Position numbers and translations under genes: made by a program
NCBI RefSeq assembly: GCF_016924145.1
Contig: NZ_JAFFZO010000009.1
Location: 37,631-101,630 of the forward strand
Reading direction: 5' to 3'
Source: Amphritea pacifica
GTDB lineage: Bacteria; Pseudomonadota; Gammaproteobacteria; Pseudomonadales; Balneatricaceae
DNA: 64,000 bases
The notes under the pieces: generated by a model
The model's database searches: none
The model's input: only the letters and a program-made list of their open reading frames with translations
Told to the model about the DNA's origin: nothing
Part shown: positions 46,828 through 55,605 of the stretch, piece after piece
Layout: every line of letters starts with the position of its first letter
Position numbering within the stretch: position 1 is the stretch's first letter

Positions 46828-47304
46828 TTAACTGGCAGGAGAGATCGACTGACTCATTTTTGCGCAAAACAGTTTTTTGGTATGTTTATCAGGATCTTTG
46901 CGAATGGCAGCCCAACAACTGTTGGTGTCTTCAAATTGGGTAAAATTCAGGCCATTGCGCAGATCGATCAGATAGACCTTGTCGTAAAAATCATGGTCAT
47001 TCCATTCGCTGACCTTTAACCGGGTTTCGATGCAGGTGTAATGAGGCACGATGTTCACGCCGGTTTTCTGCGCCCGGATATAGTGGCGGTAATAGTTTTT
47101 ACCCCGCTCAGTGCCGCGTATCTGGTAATGAACAAAATCACGGCACTGCTCCAGCTCCGTTACCCGCTTATCTTCCAGCAGCACCGCTTTACTGATGGGC
47201 GTACCTTTATAAGTAAACTCACCAAGCAGATAGATCTCTGGCTGCTGGGCAAGGGCCATCGGTGAAGCCAGCAGCGTTGCCAGCAGCACTCCTTTATAAA
47301 GCAT
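46828..47304 (-). CDS. Hypothetical periplasmic protein
   Basis: A 158-residue protein from ATG at 47304 with GGAGG 6 bases upstream; the longer open frame is rejected. Signal peptide MLYKGVLLATLLASPMALA, cleaved before QQPEIYL. Four cysteines in the mature part could form disulfides. No family recognised. Confidence 0.65.
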   Translation of the reverse strand: MLYKGVLLATLLASPMALAQQPEIYLLGEFTYKGTPISKAVLLEDKRVTELEQCRDFVHYQIRGTERGKNYYRHYIRAQKTGVNIVPHYTCIETRLKVSEWNDHDFYDKVYLIDLRNGLNFTQFEDTNSCWAAIRKDPDKHTKKLFCAKMSQSISPAS

Positions 47305-47440
47305 CGCAATCCTCCTGATTATAGCGAAACAGAGTTGTAGGGATGAGTTTTCACAATATCGCAGGCTAACGCATCTCAGCCTTTTATTCGACCTCTGGGC
47401 CAAAAAACGATGACAACTGACCGAATATTCATGATGGTGG

Positions 47441-48385
47441 TCATGTTTGTGCACTAAAGCGGCGCCGAAACTCTCGTGGCGTCAGCCCGGTGATCTTAAT
47501 AAACACTTTTCTGAAAGCACTGACATCATCGTATCCGCTACTCAGCGCGATCACCTCAATACTATCAGCTGAGCTTTCAAGCGCGTCGCAGGCTTTGCTG
47601 ATGCGCAACTGCTGGATATACTCTTTTGGCTTATACCCGGTCGCCCGGACAAAACGCCGGAGAAAGGTCCGCTCGGTCAGATGGCACTCCTCTGCCAACT
47701 GTTTCACCGTCACGCTGGTCTGAGTATGACTTTGTAAATAGTGCTGACTCTTCAGAACAGCGCGGTCGCCATGATCAAATGGCGGGATAAAGCAGCGATA
47801 ATAGCGTTGCTGACGGGGGGCGGTATCCACCACCAGCTGCTTACCTAACTGGCGCATCAAAGCCGGACTACCAAACTGAGCCACCAGCTCCAGTCCCAGA
47901 TCCAGCCAGGCCATCAGGCCTCCGGCAGTCATCAGATCACCATCATTAATCAGTATCCTGCTGTCATCCACGCGAACCCCGGGAAACCGCTGAGCCAACT
48001 GATCAGCCAGCATCCAGTGGGTGGTCGCCGCGCGCTGATTAAGCAAACCGGTCTGCGCCAGAAGAAAAGCCCCGGCGCAGACTGAACAGAGTAACGCCCC
48101 TGACCCATGCATCGCTTTAAGCCATCCGCTCAACACCGGCTGTTCATCGGTGTAGAAACGACCCTCAATACAGGGGGGTAAAATAACCACCTGCGGAGCA
48201 TCACTGCCAACAGACACAGACGAGCCGGTTAACTCAGCGCCCGACAACACCTGTACCTCAAAATGCACCCCTTCTGCCCGCGCCAGAGCCAAACGATTGG
48301 CCATGCCAAACAACTCAGACAGCCCCTCAATGGCGGATCTCATCCCCCCTGGATAGCCGATAACCGCAACGTGGATTGTTTTCAT
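47441..48385 (-). CDS. GlxA family AraC-type transcriptional regulator
   Basis: A 314-residue regulator: N-terminal DJ-1/PfpI-like domain (about 3-180, with CSVCAGAFLLAQTGLL around the nucleophile elbow) and C-terminal AraC helix-turn-helix pair (about 215-312, TVKQLAEECHLTERTFLRRFVRATGYKPKEYIQQLRI). The ATG at 48385 is used; an in-frame GTG is 12 bases upstream. It is divergent from the isochorismatase-family gene, its probable target. Confidence 0.9.
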   Translation of the reverse strand: MKTIHVAVIGYPGGMRSAIEGLSELFGMANRLALARAEGVHFEVQVLSGAELTGSSVSVGSDAPQVVILPPCIEGRFYTDEQPVLSGWLKAMHGSGALLCSVCAGAFLLAQTGLLNQRAATTHWMLADQLAQRFPGVRVDDSRILINDGDLMTAGGLMAWLDLGLELVAQFGSPALMRQLGKQLVVDTAPRQQRYYRCFIPPFDHGDRAVLKSQHYLQSHTQTSVTVKQLAEECHLTERTFLRRFVRATGYKPKEYIQQLRISKACDALESSADSIEVIALSSGYDDVSAFRKVFIKITGLTPREFRRRFSAQT

Positions 48386-48397
48386 AAATACCGACAC

Positions 48398-48454
48398 TAT
48401 ATGTCATGTCACTTACATATCATTTATATGTCATTTATTGCTCTAAATATGTCA
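48398..48454. promoter_or_regulatory. Tandem TATATGTCA boxes in the divergent regulator/hydrolase promoter
   Basis: Three direct repeats: TATATGTCA at 48398-48406 and 48425-48433, and AATATGTCA at 48446-48454. The last two start 21 bases apart, two helical turns. A related ACATATCA lies between the first two. This layout suits AraC-type binding and lies between the GlxA-type regulator and the hydrolase it probably controls. Confidence 0.5.
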
Positions 48455-48529
48455 AAAACGACTCCAGTATAGCGTGCGGAGTCAACGGATAATAGTTATA
48501 TCAACCGATACTATTGAAGAGGTATAGCT

Positions 48530-49096
48530 ATGACACAGATTCAGCCAAACACAGCACTGCTGCTGATCGACATTCAGAACGACTATTTTCCGGGTGGCAA
48601 ATGGGAACTGGTTAACACTCAGCGGGCTGCGGATAACGGCGCGAAACTGCTGACCGCTTTTCGTGAAAAACAGATGCCGGTTATCCATGTACGCCATGAG
48701 TTTGAATCAGTTGAGGCGCCGTTCTTTGTTCCCGGTTCTCAAGGCGCACAGATCCACAGCACCGTTGCGGCCGAGGGCGACGAACCGGTGGTTTTAAAGC
48801 ACTCAGCAAACTGTTTTAAAGAAACTGATCTGCAAGAGATCCTCAAAAGCCTGAATATTGAAAATCTGATTGTGGCCGGCGCGATGAGCCATATGTGTAT
48901 CGACGCAGGTGTGCGTGCCGCAGCGGACCTGGGATACAACGTCACCGTCGCCCAGGATGCCTGCGCCACAAAGGATCAGGAATTCAATGGCATCACCATC
49001 CCCGCTGAGCAGGTGCACGCATCATTTATGGCGGCACTGGCATTTGCCTATGCAAGGGTGGAAGATACTGAGATTTTGTTGGAAGAGATGAAGTAA
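48530..49096 (+). CDS. Isochorismatase-family cysteine hydrolase
   Basis: A 188-residue nicotinamidase/isochorismatase-fold hydrolase. The triad is visible: Asp in LLLIDIQNDYF, Lys in VVLKHSANCF and Cys in GAMSHMCIDAGVRAAADLGY. NDYFPGG is shared with nicotinamidases, yet the protein groups with general cysteine hydrolases; substrate unknown. Divergent from the GlxA-type regulator. Confidence 0.88.
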   Translation: MTQIQPNTALLLIDIQNDYFPGGKWELVNTQRAADNGAKLLTAFREKQMPVIHVRHEFESVEAPFFVPGSQGAQIHSTVAAEGDEPVVLKHSANCFKETDLQEILKSLNIENLIVAGAMSHMCIDAGVRAAADLGYNVTVAQDACATKDQEFNGITIPAEQVHASFMAALAFAYARVEDTEILLEEMK

Positions 49097-49140
49097 TTCG
49101 GGGCTGGGGTGAACTGCCCCAATTAACACAGCCATTTTAA

Positions 49141-49211
49141 TTGTAGGAGCGGCTTCCAGCCGCGAGAAATATGTGAAAATTTTCATTCGCGGCTGGAAGC
49201 CGCTCCTACAA
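49141..49211. repeat. Inverted pair of REP sequences (BIME-like)
   Basis: Perfect 25-base inverted repeat (49141-49165 and 49187-49211) of the TGTAGGAGCGGCTTCCAGCCGCGA type with a 21-base spacer. It matches the GTAGGAGCGG-type REPs of Pseudomonas and relatives, which are spread by RAYT transposases. No RAYT gene is in the window. Confidence 0.92.
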
Positions 49212-49215
49212 ATAC

Positions 49216-49287
49216 AAAGAAGGCTTTTCCGGGCAACGGGCAAGTCACGCTCTTTGTGACGTCGAGATAAACAACGAGCGACGGCTG
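49216..49287. repeat. Hairpin repeat related to 203-313
   Basis: AAAGAAGGCTTTT, then a 21-base block (49241-49261) identical to 231-251 with hairpin GTCAC-GCTCTTT-GTGAC, then TCGAGATAAACAACGAGCGACGGCT. It ends at the stop codon of the OsmC gene. Confidence 0.8.
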
Positions 49288-49695
49288 TTATGCTACCTCA
49301 ACAATCTCAAAACTGTGGCTAATCTCGACCCCACCCTTTTCCAGCATCAGTGAAGCGGAGCAGTACTGTTCAGCCGAAAGCTTAACCGCACGCTCAACCT
49401 TCTTTTCGTTCAGGCCGCGACCGGAAACAATGAATTTCACATGGATCTTAGTGAACACCGCAGGTACCGCATCGGCACGTTCAGCATCGATCTCTGCCAC
49501 ACAGTCAACCACATCCTGCCGGGTTTTCTTCAGAATGCCGATCACATCATAAGAGGTGCAGCCGCCCAGTCCCAGCAGCATCAGTTCCATTGGCCGGGGC
49601 CCCTGCTTCAGCTCGCCATCAATGGTAATTTCAAACCCGGAACCGGTGGTTCCCTTGAAACGGACATCGCCATCCCATTTTACTTTTGCTTGCAT
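49288..49695 (-). CDS. OsmC family peroxide-resistance-like protein
   Basis: A 135-residue OsmC/YhfA-type protein. Two cysteines, in LGLGGCTSYDVIGIL and SAEQYCSASLML, are at the places of the peroxidatic pair. Closest in style to E. coli YhfA, whose function is not settled. It follows trpC by 27 bases on the same strand and may be co-transcribed. Confidence 0.9.
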   Translation of the reverse strand: MQAKVKWDGDVRFKGTTGSGFEITIDGELKQGPRPMELMLLGLGGCTSYDVIGILKKTRQDVVDCVAEIDAERADAVPAVFTKIHVKFIVSGRGLNEKKVERAVKLSAEQYCSASLMLEKGGVEISHSFEIVEVA

Positions 49696-49722
49696 AGTAT
49701 CTGTATCTTCTTTCAATCGTTA

Positions 49723-50535
49723 TTATCTGGCGAACAGTTCAGCCAGCTTACTGCCCGGATCAGCGGCCCGCATAAAGGCTTCACCCACCAGGAAACTGTC
49801 CACCTGATGCTCACGCATGGCGATCACATCATCACGGCAGAGAATCCCGCTTTCGGTGACCACGATGCGATCATCAGGCACCCTGTCCAGCAACTCAAAG
49901 GTGTGTTCAAGTGACACTTCAAAGGTGTGCAGGTTGCGATTATTGATCCCCACCAGAGTGTTACCGAGCGGCAGAGAACGCTCCAGTTCAGCCTGGTTAT
50001 GCACTTCAATCAGTACGTCCATGCCCAGCTCCAGCGCCAGGGCATTGAGGTCCGCCATCTGAGCATCGTCCAGCGCGGCCACGATCAGCAGGATACAGTC
50101 GGCACCGATCGCCCGGGCTTCGTAAATCTGATAAGGGTCAACAATAAAATCTTTACGGATAACCGGCAGGGAACAGGCGGCACGCGCCTCCATCAGGAAG
50201 GCTTCGCTGCCCTGAAAGAAATCGGCATCGGTGAGCACTGAGAGACAACTGGCACCACCCGCTTCATAGGAACGGGCAATATCCGCCGGCACAAAAGGAT
50301 CACGGATCACCCCTTTAGAAGGGCTGGCTTTTTTCGCTTCAGCAATAATAGCTGAACGTCCTGCAGCCAGTGTTTTCGCCATATTCGCGACAAAACCCCG
50401 GGGATCGGTTGCACTGCCCTGCTGGTCGGCGATCTGCGCCTTCAGGTCAGCAATGCTTTTTACCGGCTGACGCTCAGCAATCTCTTCATATTTGCGCGCA
50501 ATAATTTTTTTCAGCACGGTGGGTGTATCGGTCAT
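49723..50535 (-). CDS. trpC: Indole-3-glycerol phosphate synthase
   Basis: Ring closure of CdRP to indole-3-glycerol phosphate in tryptophan synthesis. The 270-residue TIM barrel has [65 protein letters not shown] and [14 protein letters not shown]. Last of trpG-trpD-trpC; not fused to TrpF. Confidence 0.98.
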   Translation of the reverse strand: MTDTPTVLKKIIARKYEEIAERQPVKSIADLKAQIADQQGSATDPRGFVANMAKTLAAGRSAIIAEAKKASPSKGVIRDPFVPADIARSYEAGGASCLSVLTDADFFQGSEAFLMEARAACSLPVIRKDFIVDPYQIYEARAIGADCILLIVAALDDAQMADLNALALELGMDVLIEVHNQAELERSLPLGNTLVGINNRNLHTFEVSLEHTFELLDRVPDDRIVVTESGILCRDDVIAMREHQVDSFLVGEAFMRAADPGSKLAELFAR

Positions 50536-50541
50536 CGTTGT

Positions 50542-51576
50542 TCAGTCCTTCAGCGACTGGCTAAACTCCGCCAGCTGTTGCATTTTATTCAGTGCCGCGC
50601 CCGAGCGGATCGCGTCCAGTGCTTTTGCCACACCCTCTTTATGGCTGGACGCCAGACCACTCAGATAGATCGCCGCGCCGGCATTCAGCGCCACCATCGA
50701 TGCCGCCTTTTTAGCAGCCAGATCTTCAGCACCGGAGAAGGCTTTCTTAATCAGTTCCAGTGACTGGGCCGGACTCTCAATAATCAGGCCGATCAGACTC
50801 TGACTCTCAACACCGAGATCTTCAGGTGACAAACGATACTCAGTAATCTCACCGTCTTTCAGCTCAGCCACATAGGTGTGGGTTGCCAGACTGATCTCAT
50901 CCAGACCATCATCCGCATGTACCACCATGATATGTTCGCCGCCCAGTTGCTGCATCACCTCAGCCATCGGCCGACAGAGTTTCTTGGTAAACACACCAAT
51001 CACCAGGCGCTGTGCGCCAGCCGGATTGGTCATCGGCCCGAGAATATTAAATACCGTGCGGGTAGCCAGTGCCCGACGGGCACCGATGGCGTGTTTCATC
51101 GCACCATGAAAACCCGGTGCAAACATAAAGCCAACACCGACCTCATCGATACAGCGGGCTACGGCATCGGCCCCCAGATCCAGGTTGATCCCCGCCTGTT
51201 CCAGCAGATCTGCACTGCCACTGCTGGAGGAAACCCCACGGTTACCATGTTTGGCCACATGAACACCGCAAGCCGCCGCGACAAAAGCGCTGGCAGAGGA
51301 GACATTAAACAGGTTGGCACCATCGCCACCGGTACCGACGATATCGACCAACGGCGCAGAGGTTGCTTTTACCGGCGTCGCCAGCTCACGCATCACCTGA
51401 GCAGCCCCGGTAATCTCATCGATCGACTCACTCTTCATCCGCAATGCAACCAGAAACCCGGCGATCTGAGATTCAGAACACTCACCGGTCATCACCTGAC
51501 GCATCACTTCAACCATTTCGTCACGGCTCAGATCAATATGATCAACTACCCGCGCCAGCGCTTCTTTGATATCCAT
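50542..51576 (-). CDS. trpD: Anthranilate phosphoribosyltransferase
   Basis: Transfers phosphoribosyl to anthranilate. The 344-residue enzyme has the glycine-rich PRPP site [43 protein letters not shown] and [17 protein letters not shown]. It lies 6 bases from trpC and 10 from trpG. Its substrate anthranilate is also the product and substrate of the neighbouring catabolic operon. Confidence 0.98.
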   Translation of the reverse strand: MDIKEALARVVDHIDLSRDEMVEVMRQVMTGECSESQIAGFLVALRMKSESIDEITGAAQVMRELATPVKATSAPLVDIVGTGGDGANLFNVSSASAFVAAACGVHVAKHGNRGVSSSSGSADLLEQAGINLDLGADAVARCIDEVGVGFMFAPGFHGAMKHAIGARRALATRTVFNILGPMTNPAGAQRLVIGVFTKKLCRPMAEVMQQLGGEHIMVVHADDGLDEISLATHTYVAELKDGEITEYRLSPEDLGVESQSLIGLIIESPAQSLELIKKAFSGAEDLAAKKAASMVALNAGAAIYLSGLASSHKEGVAKALDAIRSGAALNKMQQLAEFSQSLKD

Positions 51577-51586
51577 TGTGTCGTCC

Positions 51587-52168
51587 TTATGCTCGGTTTA
51601 AAAAGTTTTGCAGCAGATCATGGCCCTGCTGAGTGAGGATCGATTCCGGGTGGAACTGCACCCCTTCAATATCCAGCTCTTTATGCCGCACACCCATAAT
51701 CTCATCGACAGAGCCATCCTCATTCTGAGTCCAGGCGGTGATCTCCAGGCAGTCTGGCAAAGTATTCTTATCGATCACCAGTGAATGATAGCGGGTAACC
51801 GACACCGGATTCTCCAGCCCGGCAAACACCCCGGTATTATTGTGATATACCGGTGAGACCTTGCCATGCATCACCTGACGGGCACGCACCACATCACCGC
51901 CAAACGCCTGGCCCATACTCTGATGACCCAGACAGATACCAAAGATCGGCAGTTTACCGGCAAAATGCTTAATCGCCGGTACCGAGATACCCGCTTCATT
52001 TGGCGTACAGGGGCCGGGAGAGATCACCAGCTGAGAGGGATTCAGGGCTTCGATCTGTTCGATGGTAATTTCATCATTACGATACACCTGAACGTCAGCG
52101 CCCAGCTCACCCAGATATTGCACGACGTTATAGGTAAACGAGTCGTAGTTATCGATCATTAGCAGCAT
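51587..52168 (-). CDS. trpG: Anthranilate synthase glutamine amidotransferase component
   Basis: Class I glutaminase that supplies ammonia to TrpE. The 193-residue protein has the nucleophile Cys79 in [16 protein letters not shown] and the His-Glu pair in [10 protein letters not shown]. No strong ribosome site precedes the ATG at 52168 (the leader reads TTAAATATTGAT). trpE is not in this window; the separate trpE and trpGDC layout is common in Pseudomonas and relatives. Confidence 0.97.
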   Translation of the reverse strand: MLLMIDNYDSFTYNVVQYLGELGADVQVYRNDEITIEQIEALNPSQLVISPGPCTPNEAGISVPAIKHFAGKLPIFGICLGHQSMGQAFGGDVVRARQVMHGKVSPVYHNNTGVFAGLENPVSVTRYHSLVIDKNTLPDCLEITAWTQNEDGSVDEIMGVRHKELDIEGVQFHPESILTQQGHDLLQNFLNRA

Positions 52169-52515
52169 ATCAATATTTAACCTATTGATTTATATAATTA
52201 ATAACATCGAGCCTTATTCAGGTTACCCGGTTTATAAACCTAAGAAATCGAAACTGAGCAGCAGATGGCCTCGAAGAACAGCCGATTATAGTACAGTAAC
52301 CTAATTCTGGATAACACTGATGCGCGATGAAAACCGCCCATGGAGGGGCTAACAGAGGAAAACGGCTATAAACAGCCCAAGAAAAAATACCTGCCTATCC
52401 GTTTCCAGGATATTCAGGTATGGAATGTGATCGCCGTTGAGGGAGCATGAGCACTGCTTTTTTAAAGACAGCAGCAGGCCCGCCGGCTCAACAGAACCTG
52501 GCGGGCAAAGCAGCG
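52169..52515. other. Gap between antC and trpG
   Basis: About 350 bases that hold the trpGDC promoter and the 3' end of the catabolic operon. A 36-codon open frame (52340-52450) reads MEGLTEENGYKQPKKKYLPI and on; it has no ribosome site and I do not call it a gene. No trp leader peptide with adjacent Trp codons and no attenuator is visible. Confidence 0.45.
52478..52506 (-). terminator. Terminator-like hairpin after antC
   Basis: Inverted repeat GCCCGCC / GGCGGGC (52478-52484 and 52500-52506) 10 bases after the antC stop. The T tract on the minus strand is poor, so termination may be partial and allow readthrough toward trpG. Confidence 0.55.
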
Positions 52516-53535
52516 TTAACTGGCAGAGAACTTCTCATAATGGATCGCACTATTGGCCATCTGCCGTTGATCCAGCCAGCCCTTAACGGCATCCACCATC
52601 GGCGGTGGTCCGCAAAGGTAGAGATCAACCTCGCCGTCGTTGAAATGGCTATCCTCAAACAGATCGGTAACCACTCCAACAGGGCCCTGCCAGACATCGT
52701 TTTCTTTCATCACGATGCTGTAGTAGCTGAAGTCAGGCAGCTTTTCTGCAAACGCCTGGATACGTTCTATCTCACACAGATCAGCCACCTGAGTGACGCC
52801 GTAAAACAGCGTGATCGGCTGATCACAGCGTTGTGGATTTTCAACCAGCTGATCGAGCATGCCGAGAAACGCCGCCAGCCCGGTTCCGCCGGCAACAAAG
52901 ATCAGCGGACGCCTGATCTGATGCAGATAAAACGCTCCCAGCGGCGCCTTCAGCTTCATGCGGTCGCCCGGTTGCGCCCGGTCACGCAGATAATCGCTCA
53001 TCACCCCCTGCGGCAGCAGACGGATCAGAAACTGCAGCTGATTCGTCTCATTTGGCGCACAGGCAAAGGAGTAGGAACGCCACTCCTCGGTACCCGGCAC
53101 ATTCACATGGGCATACTGCCCCGGCAGAAAATCCAACTGATCACCAAGGGCCCTGGCATCGATGTAAACCACCGCGGCGGATTCTGATACCAGGTCGATG
53201 CTGGTAATCACGGCCTCCAGTTCTTCCGGCCCGGAGCTGGTACAGAGCGTTGACTCAAAGCCAAACTCGATGGCGCAATCGGATGCCACCCGCATCTGAC
53301 AGGTCAGCACACTGCCCTGCTCAAGATCTGACTGACTCAACGCATCCTCATCAACATATTCAAGCTGGTAATCCCCGGAGCTGCAGCGTCCTTTACAGGT
53401 AGCACAAACACCCTCACGACAATCCACCGGAATCGTAATCCCCTGACGCAGGGCCGCATCAAGCACGGTTTCTCCAGCATTAACACCGATAAATCGGGTG
53501 CGCCCGTCACTGAAATTCAAAGCAACTTTATTCAT
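52516..53535 (-). CDS. antC: Anthranilate 1,2-dioxygenase reductase component
   Basis: NADH-dependent electron donor for the AntAB oxygenase, 339 residues. An N-terminal plant-type [2Fe-2S] ferredoxin domain (CREGVCATCKGRC and a fourth Cys in LTCQM), an FAD domain (YSFACAPNETNQLQF, with LPGQYAHV) and an NAD domain (VAGGTGLAAFLGMLDQL, LYLCGPPPMVDAV) are in BenC/AntC order. It is 146 bases after antB, with a stable hairpin between them. BenC-type activity on benzoate is excluded mainly by the antA similarity. Confidence 0.9.
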   Translation of the reverse strand: MNKVALNFSDGRTRFIGVNAGETVLDAALRQGITIPVDCREGVCATCKGRCSSGDYQLEYVDEDALSQSDLEQGSVLTCQMRVASDCAIEFGFESTLCTSSGPEELEAVITSIDLVSESAAVVYIDARALGDQLDFLPGQYAHVNVPGTEEWRSYSFACAPNETNQLQFLIRLLPQGVMSDYLRDRAQPGDRMKLKAPLGAFYLHQIRRPLIFVAGGTGLAAFLGMLDQLVENPQRCDQPITLFYGVTQVADLCEIERIQAFAEKLPDFSYYSIVMKENDVWQGPVGVVTDLFEDSHFNDGEVDLYLCGPPPMVDAVKGWLDQRQMANSAIHYEKFSAS

Positions 53536-53595
53536 AAAACACCTCAGAGAATCTTCGTCTGATACAAGACCGGAATCATCGACAAACAGACCATT

Positions 53596-53630
53596 GCAGC
53601 AGCCCGCGAAGGGGAAAAAGCGGGCTCTGC
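53596..53630 (-). other. Intercistronic hairpin between antB and antC
   Basis: GCAG-AGCCCGC pairs with GCGGGCT-CTGC (one bulged C) around a 12-base loop. Between it and antB lie tandem ACCGACCT boxes (about 53655-53673). Such a stem inside an operon may set mRNA stability and lower antC expression against antAB; this is inference. Confidence 0.55.
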
Positions 53631-53681
53631 TCTGAAGCCTGAAGCTCTTAAAACCGACCTTAATACCGACCTGATAACCGA

Positions 53682-54185
53682 TCAGACGTGATAGAAATCA
53701 AGCACATGACGAATCTTATCGTTCAATAAAATCGATTGCTTACGAAGCACTTTCCAACGGTCACCTTCTGACCGAAGAGTGTATTCAACCCGGCCAAAGA
53801 AGGCCTCAGATTCACCGAAGCGGTAAAAATGGGTCACCCAGTTAGCTTTCACCTTCCAGGTACCATCCGCCTGCTCCTCCCCCTGCACATTGTTAACACT
53901 GTGCAGGGTACGGGGCATCGGGGTACAGGCCGCCGACTTACCGGTGCGGATGCGGAATACCCGATCCTCAAGACCCGCCCGGGTGGCATAGTAGATCAGC
54001 GACATCTCCCGTTTAGGGTCGGTGGTATGCACATGCTCCGAATCCCACTGGGGAATATGAAACTCAGCATTCTCATCAAAGGTTGCCAGATACTCATCCC
54101 ACTGCTGACGATCACAATGCTCGGACTGTTTATAGAGAAACTGCTCAATACTCTGCAATGCAGCGCTTTTCATTTCGGTGCTCAT
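53682..54185 (-). CDS. antB: Anthranilate 1,2-dioxygenase small subunit
   Basis: A 167-residue beta subunit (NTF2-like fold) of a Rieske dioxygenase. FHIPQWDSEHVHTTDPKREMSLIYYA and DRVFRIRTGKSA are the typical AntB/BenB stretches. The ATG at 54185 overlaps the antA stop (TGATG), so translation is coupled and subunits made in equal amounts. Confidence 0.93.
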   Translation of the reverse strand: MSTEMKSAALQSIEQFLYKQSEHCDRQQWDEYLATFDENAEFHIPQWDSEHVHTTDPKREMSLIYYATRAGLEDRVFRIRTGKSAACTPMPRTLHSVNNVQGEEQADGTWKVKANWVTHFYRFGESEAFFGRVEYTLRSEGDRWKVLRKQSILLNDKIRHVLDFYHV

Positions 54186-55576
54186 CACTTTTCCTCCTGC
54201 TGCAGCTTACGATCCAGCCCCTGCAGCAGATAACGCTGCCAGGTAGAGTGCTGATTGACATAGAGACCTTCATGGGTGAACTCGGTGCCGGTGATAGCCG
54301 GATTAATCCCCAGAGCTTTGGTGTTCGCGGTGGCTTCGCGGGTCCACTTATCACAGCCACGGGAAATGTCATTCCAGCGTTCCAGGCGCGCTTCAAAACC
54401 CTTCTGCGCTTCGCGGAACTCCACCAGATCATCCGGCGTCCCCATACCGGAAACGTTAAAGAAGTCTTCAAACTGACGGATCCGGTTTTCCCGGTCATCA
54501 TCGGATTCACCTTTAACTCCCAGACAGAAGCTATGCACTTCGGTTTTATTCCAGGCAACCGGACGGACAACCCGCAACTGAGAGCTGATCTGATCCATAA
54601 AGAACAGACTTGGGTAGATGTTAAGATTACGCAAACGGTGCATCATCCACTGCGCCCGGCTTTCACCATACTCTTCAATCAGGCGAGGCATAACCGAGGC
54701 GTAACCCGGGCGAACTTCAGGGTTGGGCATGTCGCTGAAGAGAATGGTGTGACCGTTGTTAAAGGCAAACCAGCCATCATCAGTTTCCTTATCGCCCGCC
54801 CCCAGCTTGCTGTAGTCGAGCACTTTTTTGCCAGCCCCATGCTTTTCTACTTCCAGCTGCTGACGATACTGCACCGTCGCAACATAGTTGTAGTGCACGG
54901 TACTGACGTGATAACCATCCAGGCCATTTTCGTTCTGCAGTTTCCAGTTTCCATCAAAGGTATAGGAGGAGGACCCCGGCAGCACTTCCAGCTCACCGCT
55001 CTCTGACTGCGCCACCATCATGTCAAAACCGATACGGGCATCGCCGAGAAAATCTTCCAGAGACTCAGTGCAGGCGGTATTCAGATTGATAAAAATAAAT
55101 CCCTTATACGAGCTGATCAGCGCTTTACGCAGCCCCCGGGTGGACTTATCAAAGTCATCGGGATATTCACCGGGCGCCTTGACCTTCACCAGCCGTCCGT
55201 CGGTCTTATAGCACCACGCATGGAAGGGACAGGTAAAGGTAGACTGGTTGCCGCGACATACCCGTGTCAGAGTGGCGCCACGATGCTGACAGGCATTGAT
55301 CAGCGCATTCAGTTCACCATTACCATCACGGGTGATGATCATCGCCTGGCGACCCGCCTGCATGGTAAAAAAGTCATGGGGGTTGGCGACCTGGCTCTCA
55401 TGGCAGGCATAGATCCAGGTGTTCTCAAAGATCAGATCCATTTCGATATCGAAAAGATCACGATCGGTAAACATCTCGCGGGCCACCCGGTATACATTTT
55501 CTTCGGGACGGAAGTCGGTCAGTCCTTCAACCTTAGCGCGCCACTCAAGCAGTGTTTGTTTCGAATTAGTTTTCAT
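54185..55576 (-). CDS. antA: Anthranilate 1,2-dioxygenase large subunit
   Basis: Catalytic Rieske subunit that turns anthranilate into catechol with release of CO2 and ammonia. In 463 residues the Rieske ligands are Cys96, His98, Cys116 and His119; the mononuclear-iron helix reads ENGLDGYHVSTVH. The sequence, including FRPEENVYRVAREMFTD, TCPFHAWCYKTDGRLVKVKA and DYSKLGAGDKETDDGWFAF, resembles the Acinetobacter AntA I remember far more than BenA. It follows the outer-membrane protein gene by 29 bases. Confidence 0.93.
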   Translation of the reverse strand: MKTNSKQTLLEWRAKVEGLTDFRPEENVYRVAREMFTDRDLFDIEMDLIFENTWIYACHESQVANPHDFFTMQAGRQAMIITRDGNGELNALINACQHRGATLTRVCRGNQSTFTCPFHAWCYKTDGRLVKVKAPGEYPDDFDKSTRGLRKALISSYKGFIFINLNTACTESLEDFLGDARIGFDMMVAQSESGELEVLPGSSSYTFDGNWKLQNENGLDGYHVSTVHYNYVATVQYRQQLEVEKHGAGKKVLDYSKLGAGDKETDDGWFAFNNGHTILFSDMPNPEVRPGYASVMPRLIEEYGESRAQWMMHRLRNLNIYPSLFFMDQISSQLRVVRPVAWNKTEVHSFCLGVKGESDDDRENRIRQFEDFFNVSGMGTPDDLVEFREAQKGFEARLERWNDISRGCDKWTREATANTKALGINPAITGTEFTHEGLYVNQHSTWQRYLLQGLDRKLQQEEK

Positions 55577-55605
55577 TGATTCAGTCTCCTGGCTGAGCGC
55601 ATTGA

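Noticed and set aside
52340-52450. 36-codon frame MEGLTEENGYKQPKKKYLPI... between trpG and antC
   Set aside because: No ribosome site, no recognised family and no Trp-rich leader character; too weak to list as a gene.
54185-55576. Benzoate dioxygenase (benABC) instead of anthranilate dioxygenase
   Set aside because: The large-subunit sequence around the Rieske site and the DYSKLGAGD region resembles AntA rather than BenA, and no benD or benzoate genes are nearby.
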